Of a stretch of 64,000 nucleotides of DNA, positions 30,348 to 38,824 are shown piece by piece (the first letter of the stretch is position 1; each line of letters begins with the position of its first letter). The stretch spans positions 116,004-180,003 of the forward strand of contig NZ_JAPMLM010000072.1 of the NCBI RefSeq assembly GCF_026410195.1, written 5' to 3'. Source of the stretch: Xanthomarina sp. F2636L (lineage in GTDB: Bacteria > Bacteroidota > Bacteroidia > Flavobacteriales > Flavobacteriaceae). The position numbers and the translations under genes are program-made. The notes beneath the pieces were generated by a model. That model was not told the DNA's origin. It did not search any database and saw only the letters and a list, made by a program, of their open reading frames with translations.

Positions 30348-31226
30348 CTATTTGTGGCGCAACTCTCTAGCTAATAAGGTGTTTTTTAATAACATGGCAA
30401 TAGTCATTGGCCCAACACCTCCAGGAACAGGAGTAATAAAACTAGCTTTTTTACTCACGTTCTCAAAATCAACGTCGCCTGTAATCACATATCCTTTTGG
30501 TGAAGTTTCATCAACAACACGAGTAATTCCAACATCAATAATAACCACATCATCTTTAACCATTTCGGCTTTTAAGAAATTAGGAACTCCTAGGGCTGAA
30601 ATAATAATATCTGCTTGAGAGGTAATTTGAGTGATGTTTTTTGTGTGACTATGAGTAATGGTTACTGTAGAATTTCCAGGAAACCCTTTTCTTCCCATTA
30701 AGATACTCATAGGACGACCAACAATATGCGAACGGCCAATAACAACCGTATGTTTTCCTTTGGTTTCCACATTATACCTATCTAATAATTCAAGAATTCC
30801 AAAAGGTGTTGCAGGAATAAATGTGGACATGTCGAGGGCCATTTTTCCAAAATTCATTGGGTGAAAACCATCCACATCTTTATCTGGATCTACAGACATT
30901 AATACTTTTTGAGTATCTATTTGCTTTGGAAGTGGTAATTGAATAATAAATCCATCTATATCATCATTTAGATTTAGTTCTTCAATTTTATCTAATAATT
31001 CAATTTCACTTGTGGTATTAGACATTCTAATCATGGTAGATTCAAAACCCACACGTTCGCAAGCTTTCACTTTACTGCCAACATAGGTTAAACTAGCGCC
31101 ATCGTTTCCAACAATTACAGCAGCTAAATGAGGTACTTTTTCTCCTAAAGCCTTCATTTTTTTTACCTCTTCAGCAATTTCATTTTTAATATCGTTGCTT
31201 ACTTTTTTTCCGTCTAAAATTGTCAT
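30348..31226 (-). CDS. folD: Methylenetetrahydrofolate dehydrogenase/cyclohydrolase
   Basis: Bifunctional enzyme that interconverts 5,10-methylene-, 5,10-methenyl- and 10-formyl-THF. The 292-residue protein has the Y-V-G-S-K-V-K-A-C motif with the catalytic Lys near 57. Other matches are D-G-F-I-I-Q-L-P-L-P near 98-107, D-V-D-G-F-H-P-M-N and the NADP-binding G-R-S-H-I-V-G-R-P near 164-172. The C-terminal P-G-G-V-G-P-M-T motif is also present. Length is normal. It is downstream of ffh on the minus strand; the gap between them is filled by a second four-helix-bundle unit that ends 11 nt before the folD start. Confidence 0.97.
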   Translation of the reverse strand: MTILDGKKVSNDIKNEIAEEVKKMKALGEKVPHLAAVIVGNDGASLTYVGSKVKACERVGFESTMIRMSNTTSEIELLDKIEELNLNDDIDGFIIQLPLPKQIDTQKVLMSVDPDKDVDGFHPMNFGKMALDMSTFIPATPFGILELLDRYNVETKGKHTVVIGRSHIVGRPMSILMGRKGFPGNSTVTITHSHTKNITQITSQADIIISALGVPNFLKAEMVKDDVVIIDVGITRVVDETSPKGYVITGDVDFENVSKKASFITPVPGGVGPMTIAMLLKNTLLARELRHK

Positions 31227-31236
31227 AGTTAAAATA

Positions 31237-31773
31237 GTTTTCAGTCATAGTCACAGTTTACAGACTTACTCTGTCGCTTATGCGTTTATAGTTTTCAGTA
31301 AAAAGATTAAGTTATTCTACTTTCACTCCAAACTTCTCTGGATTGTTTATCATATAATTTATTAATTTACCAACTTCAATTCCTTTATTTGATAAACTTG
31401 TGTGTTGTTCGCTTGAAATATATTTACAGGCTAGAGCGAAATCTATCCATGTATTTGTCTCAGAATTCTCACCATCAGCATCCGTTAATTTACTAGTAAA
31501 ATGCTTCGGATATACTCGTTTTCTATATGCTTCAGCCAAATTAGCATTTACTGAACGAGAGCTTCTTCTTATCTGATCCGTAAGAGAATACGTTTCTTCT
31601 TTTGGAAATGATTTTGAAATTTCAAAAATAGACATCGCCAAATCAAATGCTTTCTGATATGCTATTAATTTTTTGAAATCCATTTTATCTTTTTCTAAAT
31701 GTCATTACTTAAAACTAAACACTAAAAACTGAGACTGCAAACTGAGACTGAGACTGAGACTGAGACTGAAAAC
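31237..31773 (-). repeat. Inverted-repeat-bounded four-helix-bundle unit 2
   Basis: The left arm 31237-31265 begins GTTTTCAGTC and ends CAGTTTACAGAC. The right arm 31733-31773 is, in reverse complement, GTTTTCAGTC followed by repeated TCAGTC and then CAGTTTGCAGTC. Allowing two extra TCAGTC copies in the right arm, 24 of 29 positions match. The unit lies 4 nt from the ffh stop and 11 nt from the folD start, so it makes up nearly the whole gap. It has the same architecture as 9256-9730, with unrelated arm sequence. Confidence 0.5.
31312..31683 (-). CDS. Four-helix-bundle protein (23S rRNA intervening-sequence / Avd-like family), second copy
   Basis: The 123-residue all-helical protein has the same family signature as 9345-9707: an N-terminal F-K-K-L-x-A-Y-Q-K-A, then Q-I-R-R-S-S-R-S-V at 37-45, and N-x-A-E-A-Y-R-K-R at 48-56. 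Overall identity to the first copy is low, so they are not a recent duplication. It is transcribed in the same sense as its neighbours ffh (upstream) and folD (downstream), and is enclosed by inverted repeats made of TCAGTC units. No 23S rRNA gene or retroelement is near. Role unknown. Confidence 0.85.
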   Translation of the reverse strand: MDFKKLIAYQKAFDLAMSIFEISKSFPKEETYSLTDQIRRSSRSVNANLAEAYRKRVYPKHFTSKLTDADGENSETNTWIDFALACKYISSEQHTSLSNKGIEVGKLINYMINNPEKFGVKVE

Positions 31774-31776
31774 TTG

Positions 31777-33105
31777 TTATTTCATCCCCTTCATAGCCTG
31801 CATCATGGCTTTTCCTTTTCCACCTTGCATCATTTTCATCATTTTGCTCATTTGGTCGAATTGCTTTAACAACTGATTTACCTCCTGAACTGATGTTCCA
31901 GAACCTTTACCAATACGTTTTTTTCTACTCGCATTTATAACAGACGGATTTGAACGCTCTAAAGGTGTCATGGAATGAATAATGGCTTCAATACCTTTAA
32001 AAGCATCGTCGTCTATATCGATATCTTTCATCATTTTTCCAGCTCCAGGAATCATTCCAATAAGGTCTTTCATGTTCCCCATTTTCTTGATTTGCTGAAT
32101 CTGCTTTAAGAAGTCGTCAAAACCAAATTGGTTCTTCGCAATTTTCTTCTGAATTTTTCTAGCCTCTTCTTCATCGTATTGTTCTTGAGCTCTTTCTACA
32201 AGAGACACAACGTCTCCCATTCCAAGAATTCTGTCTGCCATACGAGATGGGTAGAACACATCAATAGCTTCCATTTTTTCACCGGTACCAATAAACTTAA
32301 TAGGTTTATTAACAACAGATTTAATAGAAATAGCTGCTCCTCCACGAGTATCACCATCTAATTTGGTAAGAATTACCCCGTCAAAATTCAAGACATCGTT
32401 AAAGGCTTTTGCGGTATTTACAGCATCTTGCCCTGTCATAGAATCTACTACAAATAATGTTTCTTGTGGCTGAATGGCTTTATGGATGTTCGAGATTTCG
32501 GTCATCATGGCCTCATCTACAGCCAAACGTCCGGCAGTATCTATAATCACTACATTGAAACCGTTAGCTTTAGCATGAGCTACACCCGCTTTTGCAATAG
32601 CAACAGGATCGTTATTGCCTTTATCGCTAAAAACCTCGACATTAATTTGTTCTCCAACGACATGTAATTGGTCTATTGCGGCTGGACGATAAACATCACA
32701 GGCAACTAATAAAGGTTTCTTTGTTTTTTTATTTTTAAGGAAGTTTGCTAATTTACCAGAGAAGGTTGTCTTACCCGACCCCTGCAAACCAGACATTAAA
32801 ATAATGCTTGGATTTTCAGATAAATTGAGGCCTTCTGCATCTCCACCCATTAATTCGGTTAATTCGTCTTTTACGATTTTAACCATTAACTGACCTGGCT
32901 GAAGCGTCGTTAATACGTTTTGTCCTAAAGCTTTTTCTTTTACACGAACGGTAAAATCTTTAGCAATTTTAAAGTTAACATCGGCATCTAAAAGCGCTCT
33001 ACGAACTTCTTTTAAGGTTTCGGCAACGTTTACTTCCGTAATGCTTCCGTGACCTTTTAATACGTGTAAGGCTTTATCTAATTTTTCGCTTAAATTATTA
33101 AACAT
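31777..33105 (-). CDS. ffh: Signal recognition particle protein Ffh
   Basis: GTPase of the bacterial SRP that binds signal sequences and 4.5S RNA and docks with FtsY. The 442-residue protein has the N domain (1-~90) and the G domain with P-loop G-L-Q-G-S-G-K-T-T at 106-114, D-T-A-G-R near 189 and T-K-L-D-G-D-T-R-G-G. The methionine-rich M domain after ~300 includes R-x-R-K-R-I-G-K-G-S-G and repeated M-M runs at the C-terminus. Length is normal. A TATTTTTG box lies 24 nt upstream. The stop is followed within 4 nt by the arm of the four-helix-bundle unit. Confidence 0.97.
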   Translation of the reverse strand: MFNNLSEKLDKALHVLKGHGSITEVNVAETLKEVRRALLDADVNFKIAKDFTVRVKEKALGQNVLTTLQPGQLMVKIVKDELTELMGGDAEGLNLSENPSIILMSGLQGSGKTTFSGKLANFLKNKKTKKPLLVACDVYRPAAIDQLHVVGEQINVEVFSDKGNNDPVAIAKAGVAHAKANGFNVVIIDTAGRLAVDEAMMTEISNIHKAIQPQETLFVVDSMTGQDAVNTAKAFNDVLNFDGVILTKLDGDTRGGAAISIKSVVNKPIKFIGTGEKMEAIDVFYPSRMADRILGMGDVVSLVERAQEQYDEEEARKIQKKIAKNQFGFDDFLKQIQQIKKMGNMKDLIGMIPGAGKMMKDIDIDDDAFKGIEAIIHSMTPLERSNPSVINASRKKRIGKGSGTSVQEVNQLLKQFDQMSKMMKMMQGGKGKAMMQAMKGMK

Positions 33106-33129
33106 AATCTTCTATCCATTTTAAGAGCA

Positions 33130-33137
33130 CAAAAATA
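33130..33137 (-). promoter_or_regulatory. -7 promoter box (TATTTTTG) of ffh
   Basis: Minus-strand TATTTTTG matches TAnnTTTG, 24 nt before the ffh ATG. Confidence 0.4.
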
Positions 33138-33243
33138 GCAATTTCATGCGTATATTTAAAGTTTAGGTTAGATTAAAACAAAACTTTAATGACATTTTCT
33201 AATTAACTCAGAAATGTGTTTGTGATTGGAATATTTTTGAGGA

Positions 33244-33576
33244 TTATTCTTTTTTCTCATGATGTTTATTTTTCTGGTGAATTTTTCCAACAAAATATCC
33301 CAAAAGAAATGGTAAAAATAAAAGGATAGTAAAAAGTAATACGAAGTAAAGCAATAGTGTTCCTGTTAAATCTTTAATATAAACCATGGCTTCATCCACC
33401 ACACGAACTGAAATATCAGCAGCCTCAATGGCTACTGCTTTTCGTTCTCTTAAAATAATACTATCTAAAGCAATACGTTCACGTCTAATAATGGTATCGA
33501 TGGCCTGACGTTCAAGTAACATACGTTCACTAACAAAAACTATTTGCTCATTGAGACTATAAAACAAATAACGCAT
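33244..33576 (-). CDS. Small coiled-coil membrane protein of unknown function
   Basis: Not recognised. The 110 residues show three tandem ~11-residue units (pattern R-E-R-x-A-x-D-x-I-I, about 22-52), typical of a hendecad coiled coil. Then comes one strong hydrophobic segment (about 74-93, L-L-L-Y-F-V-L-L-F-T), then a basic tail (K-I-H-Q-K-N-K-H-H-E-K-K). This suggests a single-pass membrane protein. The frame is open for 16 more codons upstream of the ATG and reads like natural protein, but has no standard start, so the N-terminus may be lost or use a rare start. It stands alone between ffh and the NUDIX gene. Confidence 0.65.
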   Translation of the reverse strand: MRYLFYSLNEQIVFVSERMLLERQAIDTIIRRERIALDSIILRERKAVAIEAADISVRVVDEAMVYIKDLTGTLLLYFVLLFTILLFLPFLLGYFVGKIHQKNKHHEKKE

Positions 33577-33727
33577 ATCGTTGGAAAATGATTTTAAAGC
33601 AACATGTAATTTTTCCGGAGTGTTTTATGATATAAATATAACAACTAATTGTGGAATCATTTCATATCCAATAAAACACTAAATAGTTTTGACAGGAATA
33701 TATTATAATTTTTAAGAATTCGCAGTA

Positions 33728-34309
33728 TTAAATAAGAGATCTAATATTGGCATAAGAATTTTCAAGAGCTTTATTAGCTTGCTCCTTATCCAACCAGACT
33801 ACCTTTGTAATCCCTTCATTTTCCTGAGGCTCCAACTTACCATGATACATTGTTTTCATTTCAAACCAATGGGTAACCTTAATTTTATTCCTACCATTTC
33901 GTTTAAAAATATGATAGGTTGTATCTAGTGGTTTAACTATTTCGAGGTTTTTTACCCCTGTTTCCTCTTCTACTTCTCTAATAGCTGTTTTCTCAATAGA
34001 CTCTTTTTTTTCGGTTTTACCCTTTGGTAAATCCCACTTATCATTTCTAAAAATAAAAAGAATTTCATTTTTATCATTATAGACTTTTCCTCCACCTGCA
34101 ATGACATTAGGTAGTTTTTTTAAAAATTTTTTTAAGAGTTTCTCTTCGTTTTTATGAATTAATCTAACCTCTTTTAAGGGTGTTTTATTCAACTCCTTAA
34201 CAACCTTATTTAGGTTAACCGTTTTTAAGGAATAATTTTTAAACCCTTCTTCTTTTTCAACTTTAGTTGTTAAAATGATAGGCTTGTCGTTTACAAAGAC
34301 TTTATGCAT
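33728..34309 (-). CDS. NUDIX hydrolase
   Basis: 193 residues. Residues 1-65 form a Lys-rich N-terminal extension. The NUDIX domain then starts with A-G-G-G-K-V-Y and L-F-I-F-R-N-D-K-W-D-L-P-K-G, and carries the Nudix box at 97-119 with the metal-binding R-E-V-E-E-E-T-G at 111-118. The substrate cannot be deduced; it should be a nucleoside diphosphate linked to another moiety. It is divergent from pyrE, as often seen in Flavobacteriia, so the two may share the AT-rich intergenic control region. Confidence 0.9.
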   Translation of the reverse strand: MHKVFVNDKPIILTTKVEKEEGFKNYSLKTVNLNKVVKELNKTPLKEVRLIHKNEEKLLKKFLKKLPNVIAGGGKVYNDKNEILFIFRNDKWDLPKGKTEKKESIEKTAIREVEEETGVKNLEIVKPLDTTYHIFKRNGRNKIKVTHWFEMKTMYHGKLEPQENEGITKVVWLDKEQANKALENSYANIRSLI

Positions 34310-34422
34310 AATGTGTTTAAAGCAATTATGAAATGTAAAAATAAAAACTTTTAGTTGAAAACAATAGATTTCATAAGTAATTATAAATACATATTCAAAT
34401 TTAAAAATTAATTAAAATAGTG

Positions 34423-34430
34423 TAATTTTG
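34423..34430 (+). promoter_or_regulatory. -7 promoter box (TAATTTTG) of pyrE, 5 nt before the ATG
   Basis: Exact TAnnTTTG followed by CAGCT and the ATG, so the pyrE mRNA is probably leaderless. Confidence 0.55.
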
Positions 34431-34435
34431 CAGCT

Positions 34436-35080
34436 ATGATTTTTAACAAACATACCGCAAGGAAAACAGCAGAAGTTTTATTGCAGATAAACGCTATTAA
34501 ATTAAGTCCAAGCGAACCATTTACTTGGGCTTCAGGATGGAAATCGCCAATATATTGCGATAATAGAATTATATTGTCTTATCCAACCATTCGTAATTAT
34601 ATTCGTGAAACCATGGCCAAGCATATTGAAAAACAATTTGGCAAACCTGATGTTATAGCTGGAGTTGCAACTGGTGCCATTGGCATTGGTATGTTGGTTG
34701 CTGAATATTTAGGAGTTCCTTTTATATATGTACGTCCTGAAGCAAAATCTCATGGAAGAAAAAACCAAATTGAAGGTCATGCTGAAAGCGGACAAAATGT
34801 GGTGGTAATTGAGGATTTAATTAGCACAGGAAACAGTAGTTTGAATGCTGTTAAAGCATTAAAAGAAGCCAATTTAAATGTAAAAGGCATGATTGCTATT
34901 TTTTCATATGGTTTTGATGTGTCAGTTAAAAATTTTGAATCTGAAAATATCTTGCTTCATACCTTAAGCAATTACGAAAGTTTATTGGAAGAGGCTTTAG
35001 AAACTAATTATATTACACAAAAAGAATTACAAACTTTATCAGACTGGAATGCCAATCCTAGCGAATGGAACAATAATTGA
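34436..35080 (+). CDS. pyrE: Orotate phosphoribosyltransferase
   Basis: Joins orotate to PRPP to form OMP in de novo pyrimidine synthesis. The 214-residue type I phosphoribosyltransferase has W-A-S-G-W-K-S-P-I-Y-C-D-N-R at 31-44 (orotate site), V-A-T-G-A-I near 78-83 and Y-V-R-P-E-A-K-S-H-G at 98-107. The PRPP-binding loop V-V-V-I-E-D-L-I-S-T-G at 122-132 is intact. Length is normal. An SRPBCC gene follows by 24 nt and is probably co-transcribed. Confidence 0.97.
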   Translation: MIFNKHTARKTAEVLLQINAIKLSPSEPFTWASGWKSPIYCDNRIILSYPTIRNYIRETMAKHIEKQFGKPDVIAGVATGAIGIGMLVAEYLGVPFIYVRPEAKSHGRKNQIEGHAESGQNVVVIEDLISTGNSSLNAVKALKEANLNVKGMIAIFSYGFDVSVKNFESENILLHTLSNYESLLEEALETNYITQKELQTLSDWNANPSEWNNN

Positions 35081-35104
35081 TATTGTTTAAAAACACAACA
35101 CAAC

Positions 35105-35500
35105 ATGAATTTAGAATCACCAAAAGTTACAGTTAATAAACCGACAGAAGACGTTTTTAATTTTTTATCTGAAATAAAAAATTTCGAAAAATTAATGCCC
35201 GAAAACATTAGTAAGTTTGAAGTTTTAAGCGATGATAAATTTTTATTTGCATTAAAAGGTATGCCTGAAATAGTTCTTAAGAAAAAAGAATTAATATCTC
35301 CAAACAAAATTGTTTTAGGTGCTGCAGGTGGAAAAATAGATTTTTCCTTAACAGGAATTATTACTGAAATCGATGCAGAAAAAAGTGATGTACAATTACT
35401 TTTTGATGGCGAATTCAATGCCATGATGGCCATGATGATTAAAGGTCCAATCTCAAAATTTATTGAGACTCTGGCTAGCAATATTCCTGCATCTATCTAA
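35105..35500 (+). CDS. SRPBCC family protein
   Basis: 131 residues with the START/Bet v1-like helix-grip pattern of polyketide-cyclase-like SRPBCC proteins. The N-terminal strand is followed by V-F-N-F-L-S-E-I-K-N-F-E-K-L-M-P (typical first helices), then alternating strands, and a long C-terminal helix (F-N-A-M-M-A-M-M-I-K-G...F-I-E-T-L-A). It is a hydrophobic ligand-binding fold of unknown ligand. It is encoded directly after pyrE; its stop overlaps the convergent birA stop by 4 nt. Confidence 0.8.
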   Translation: MNLESPKVTVNKPTEDVFNFLSEIKNFEKLMPENISKFEVLSDDKFLFALKGMPEIVLKKKELISPNKIVLGAAGGKIDFSLTGIITEIDAEKSDVQLLFDGEFNAMMAMMIKGPISKFIETLASNIPASI

Positions 35501-36228
35501 TATAACAGACTAATTTCTTTTAAATCGAATTCTTTTATAATGTCGTCTTCCAACAACACTTGAAGGCTTCCAGAATTTGAAACCGATTTAATAAAACCAG
35601 AAAACATCAAACCTTCAGCATTTGTAAATGTTGAAGGTTTGTCTTTTCTAAACAGTAGGTTTTGGTAAACATCTTTTAATTCCTGGTATTTTTCATCTTT
35701 TAGCAAGGTAAAATAATATTCAATATTTTGAATAATGGCCAACATAACTTCATCCAAACTAAAAACTTGACCAGAAATTAAACGCAAAGACGAGGCTTTT
35801 GGTAAATTGGAAAAATTTGTTTGATTTACATTTAAGCCAATACCAATAATCGTACTGTTCAATTGATTTTGTTTTATGACATTTTCAATTAAAACGCCAC
35901 ATATCTTCGTATTTTCTGACAAAATGTCGTTAGGCCACTTAATACTTAGTTTTGGAATATAAAACTGCTCTAAAGCTTTAATTAAAGCCAAAGATACAGA
36001 TATACTTATATAAAAACTCTTATCGGCTTGAAGCCAAGAAACATCTTTCAACACGCTAAACATAAGGTTTTTAGAATCATCAGAAACCCAAGTAGTTCCC
36101 ATTTGCCCTCGTCCCTTAGTTTGATAATTTGCAACCACAATGGTATTGTCAGCTAAAGTCTCATCAACACTTAATTGCTTTAAATAGCTATTTGTTGAAT
36201 CGATGGCATTAAGTTTGATTATACGCAT
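35497..36228 (-). CDS. birA: Biotin--[acetyl-CoA-carboxylase] ligase
   Basis: Attaches biotin to the biotin carboxyl carrier protein through biotinyl-AMP. The 243-residue catalytic-domain-only form has D-S-T-N-S-Y-L near 9-15, the biotin-binding loop T-K-G-R-G-Q-M-G-T-T-W near 37-47 and S-I-K-W-P-N-D-I near 100-107. I-G-I-G-L-N-V-N is also present. It has no N-terminal winged helix, so it should not act as the biotin operon repressor as E. coli BirA does. It is divergent from rsfS. Confidence 0.95.
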   Translation of the reverse strand: MRIIKLNAIDSTNSYLKQLSVDETLADNTIVVANYQTKGRGQMGTTWVSDDSKNLMFSVLKDVSWLQADKSFYISISVSLALIKALEQFYIPKLSIKWPNDILSENTKICGVLIENVIKQNQLNSTIIGIGLNVNQTNFSNLPKASSLRLISGQVFSLDEVMLAIIQNIEYYFTLLKDEKYQELKDVYQNLLFRKDKPSTFTNAEGLMFSGFIKSVSNSGSLQVLLEDDIIKEFDLKEISLLY

Positions 36229-36295
36229 AATAAATGGTTATATTCGTACTGAAAAATCTTATGAAAATTTTAAAGTATAAAGAACTAAAAAATAA

Positions 36296-36303
36296 TAACT
36301 TTG
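36296..36303 (+). promoter_or_regulatory. -7 promoter box (TAACTTTG) of rsfS-ftsH
   Basis: Exact TAnnTTTG, 19 nt before the rsfS ATG. Confidence 0.5.
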
Positions 36304-36322
36304 CACAAATTAAAAATCATTA

Positions 36323-36694
36323 ATGGCGAAAAAAGAATCTAACGCAGACTTGCTAATAGCAAATATCTTAACTGGAATTGAAGATGTAAAAGGAGAAGAA
36401 GTCAATATTCTCGATTTAAGAGAAATTGATAACACAGTTTGCGACTACTTTATTATTTGCGAAGGTAAATCTAACACACAAGTTAATGCCATAGTAAATT
36501 CCATACAGAAAAAAGTAAGTAAAGAATTAAAAGACAAACCTTGGCATATTGAAGGACAAGATAATGCTGAATGGGTTTTAATGGATTATGTTAACGTTGT
36601 TGTTCATGTCTTCCAAAAACACATCAGAGAGTATTACGACATTGAAAGCCTTTGGGGAGATGCAAAAACAACTGTTATTGAAACAAAATATTAA
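36323..36694 (+). CDS. rsfS: Ribosome silencing factor RsfS
   Basis: Binds ribosomal protein L14 and blocks 30S-50S joining under nutrient limitation. The 123-residue Iojap-family protein has V-C-D-Y-F-I-I-C-E-G near 38-47, the conserved H-I-E-G-Q-D-N-A-E-W-V-L-M-D-Y region near 80-94 and V-V-V-H-V-F-Q-K-H-I-R-E-Y-Y-D. Length is normal. It is followed after 9 nt by ftsH, and both probably share a promoter. This rsfS-ftsH pairing is common in Flavobacteriia. Confidence 0.96.
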   Translation: MAKKESNADLLIANILTGIEDVKGEEVNILDLREIDNTVCDYFIICEGKSNTQVNAIVNSIQKKVSKELKDKPWHIEGQDNAEWVLMDYVNVVVHVFQKHIREYYDIESLWGDAKTTVIETKY

Positions 36695-36703
36695 AAAAGA
36701 TTA

Positions 36704-38704
36704 ATGGCAAATAAAAAAATAAATCCTAAAAAACCAAAATTCAGTCCTTACTGGATTTATGGTATCATCATCGTCATATTTTTAGCTATGCAATTATTTA
36801 GTGGAAGTAGTTTTCAAGATGCAAGCTTGACTACACCTTCACAATTTATGACATATTTAAAAGATGGTGATATAGAAAAAGTAGAGATTGTAAATAGGCG
36901 CGAAGCAAAAGTATATTTAACTACCGAAGCTGAACAAAAAGAGGTTCATAAAAAATCGAAACCTACTTCCCTATTACCTTCTGCTACACAATTACCAAAT
37001 TATAAATTTGAGTTTGGAGATCTTCAAAATTTTGAAGATGACATCTCTAAAGCTATAGCCGAAGAGCAATTAGATCCTAAACCTAAAATCGAGTATAAAA
37101 CCGAACAAAACCTTTGGGGAGATTTCATCATTGGCTTACTTCCTTTCATACTATTAATAGGTGTTTGGATATTTATTATGCGTCGCATGTCATCAGGTGG
37201 AGCTGGAGGTGGCGGTGGTCAAATATTCAATATTGGTAAATCTCGTGCAAAATTATTTGATGAAAACACCGAAGTAAAAACATCTTTTAAAGATGTAGCA
37301 GGACTGGAAGGCGCTAAAGAAGAAGTACAAGAAATTGTAGACTTTCTTAAAAATCCTGAAAAATACACCTCTTTAGGAGGTAAAATTCCAAAAGGAGCCT
37401 TATTGGTTGGTGCTCCAGGAACTGGTAAAACCTTATTAGCAAAAGCTGTTGCAGGAGAAGCTAAAGTACCTTTCTTCTCTTTGTCTGGTTCAGATTTTGT
37501 TGAAATGTTTGTTGGAGTTGGTGCGTCTCGAGTAAGAGACCTTTTTAAACAAGCTAAAGAAAAATCGCCAGCCATTATCTTTATTGATGAGATAGATGCT
37601 ATTGGTCGTGCTAGAGGAAAAAACAATATGTCTGGCTCTAATGATGAAAGAGAGAATACGCTAAACCAACTTTTAACAGAGATGGATGGTTTTGGAACCA
37701 ACACCAACGTGATTGTTTTGGCTGCAACCAACAGAGCAGATGTTTTAGATAAAGCTTTAATGCGTGCTGGACGTTTTGACAGACAGATTTTTGTCGATCT
37801 TCCAGACATTAGAGAACGTAAGGAAATTTTTGAAGTTCACTTAAGACCTCTTAAAAAAGCTGAAGATTTAGATATTGATTTCTTAGCGAGACAAACCCCT
37901 GGGTTTTCTGGAGCAGATATTGCAAACGTTTGTAACGAAGCCGCTTTAATTGCTGCCAGACAAGGAAAAAAATCTGTAGACAAGCAAGATTTCTTGGATG
38001 CTGTAGATAGAATTATAGGTGGTTTAGAAAAGAAAAATAAAATCATGACTGTTGCTGAAAAGAAAGCTATTGCTTACCACGAAGCGGGTCATGCTACAGT
38101 AAGTTGGATGCTGGAACACGCTGCCCCATTAGTAAAAGTTACAATTGTTCCTCGTGGACGTTCTTTAGGAGCTGCTTGGTATTTACCAGAGGAGCGCTTG
38201 ATTGTTCATCCAGAACAAATGCTAGACGAAATGTGTGCGGCTTTAGGTGGTCGTGCTGCTGAAAAAGTTGTTTTTAATAGAATTTCTACAGGAGCTTTAA
38301 GTGACTTAGAGAAAGTAACCAAACAAGCTAGAGCTATGGTAACCATCTATGGCTTAAGTGAAAAAGTTGGAAACTTAACCTATTACGATTCTTCAGGACA
38401 AAACGAATATGGTTTTACAAAACCTTATAGTGAGAAAACTGCCGAATTAATTGACAAAGAAATCTCAGATATTATTGAAGAGCAATATCAAAGAGCTGTT
38501 AAACTTCTTGAAGAAAACAGAGATAAATTAACAGAACTTGCTGAAGTACTACTTGAAAAAGAAGTTATTTTTAAAGATAATTTAGAGAAAATATTTGGTA
38601 AACGTCCTTTTGAAAAGGAAGAACTTGTTGCAGATAAAGTTGTTGCTGAGAAAAAGGAAGAAGTAGAAGAAAAAAAGGAACTTGACAAAACTGAAGAAGA
38701 ATAA
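36704..38704 (+). CDS. ftsH: ATP-dependent zinc metalloprotease FtsH
   Basis: Membrane-bound AAA+ protease for quality control of membrane and regulatory proteins. The 666-residue protein has two TM segments (about 17-33 and 140-158) around a periplasmic domain, followed by a Gly-rich linker (S-G-G-A-G-G-G-G-G). The AAA domain has Walker A G-A-P-G-T-G-K-T at 236-243, Walker B I-I-F-I-D-E-I-D-A-I and the second region of homology with R-A-G-R-F-D-R. The zinc site H-E-A-G-H is at 459-463. The C-terminus is highly charged (E/K-rich). It is second in the rsfS transcript and closed by a terminator. Confidence 0.98.
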   Translation: MANKKINPKKPKFSPYWIYGIIIVIFLAMQLFSGSSFQDASLTTPSQFMTYLKDGDIEKVEIVNRREAKVYLTTEAEQKEVHKKSKPTSLLPSATQLPNYKFEFGDLQNFEDDISKAIAEEQLDPKPKIEYKTEQNLWGDFIIGLLPFILLIGVWIFIMRRMSSGGAGGGGGQIFNIGKSRAKLFDENTEVKTSFKDVAGLEGAKEEVQEIVDFLKNPEKYTSLGGKIPKGALLVGAPGTGKTLLAKAVAGEAKVPFFSLSGSDFVEMFVGVGASRVRDLFKQAKEKSPAIIFIDEIDAIGRARGKNNMSGSNDERENTLNQLLTEMDGFGTNTNVIVLAATNRADVLDKALMRAGRFDRQIFVDLPDIRERKEIFEVHLRPLKKAEDLDIDFLARQTPGFSGADIANVCNEAALIAARQGKKSVDKQDFLDAVDRIIGGLEKKNKIMTVAEKKAIAYHEAGHATVSWMLEHAAPLVKVTIVPRGRSLGAAWYLPEERLIVHPEQMLDEMCAALGGRAAEKVVFNRISTGALSDLEKVTKQARAMVTIYGLSEKVGNLTYYDSSGQNEYGFTKPYSEKTAELIDKEISDIIEEQYQRAVKLLEENRDKLTELAEVLLEKEVIFKDNLEKIFGKRPFEKEELVADKVVAEKKEEVEEKKELDKTEEE

Positions 38705-38735
38705 AATTTCTCTTATAATTTTGTTAAGGTTAAGT

Positions 38736-38777
38736 AAAAATCTTAAATTGACCCTATGGTTAATTTAAGATTTTTTA
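38736..38777. terminator. Intrinsic terminator after ftsH
   Basis: 13-bp perfect stem AAAATCTTAAATT / AATTTAAGATTTT, loop GACCCTATGGTT, ending in a T tract on the plus strand. Confidence 0.8.
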
Positions 38778-38783
38778 TATTTG
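38776..38783 (+). promoter_or_regulatory. -7 promoter box (TATATTTG) of the LUD gene
   Basis: Matches TAnnTTTG and overlaps the tail of the ftsH terminator, 41 nt before the LUD protein ATG. Confidence 0.4.
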
Positions 38784-38824
38784 AATAATAGCCTACTATG
38801 CTTAGATTAATAGCTAAAACTTAA

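Noticed and set aside
37219-37809. 196-codon minus-strand open frame inside ftsH
   Set aside because: Antisense to the conserved AAA domain; low-complexity Ser/Lys composition and no family features.
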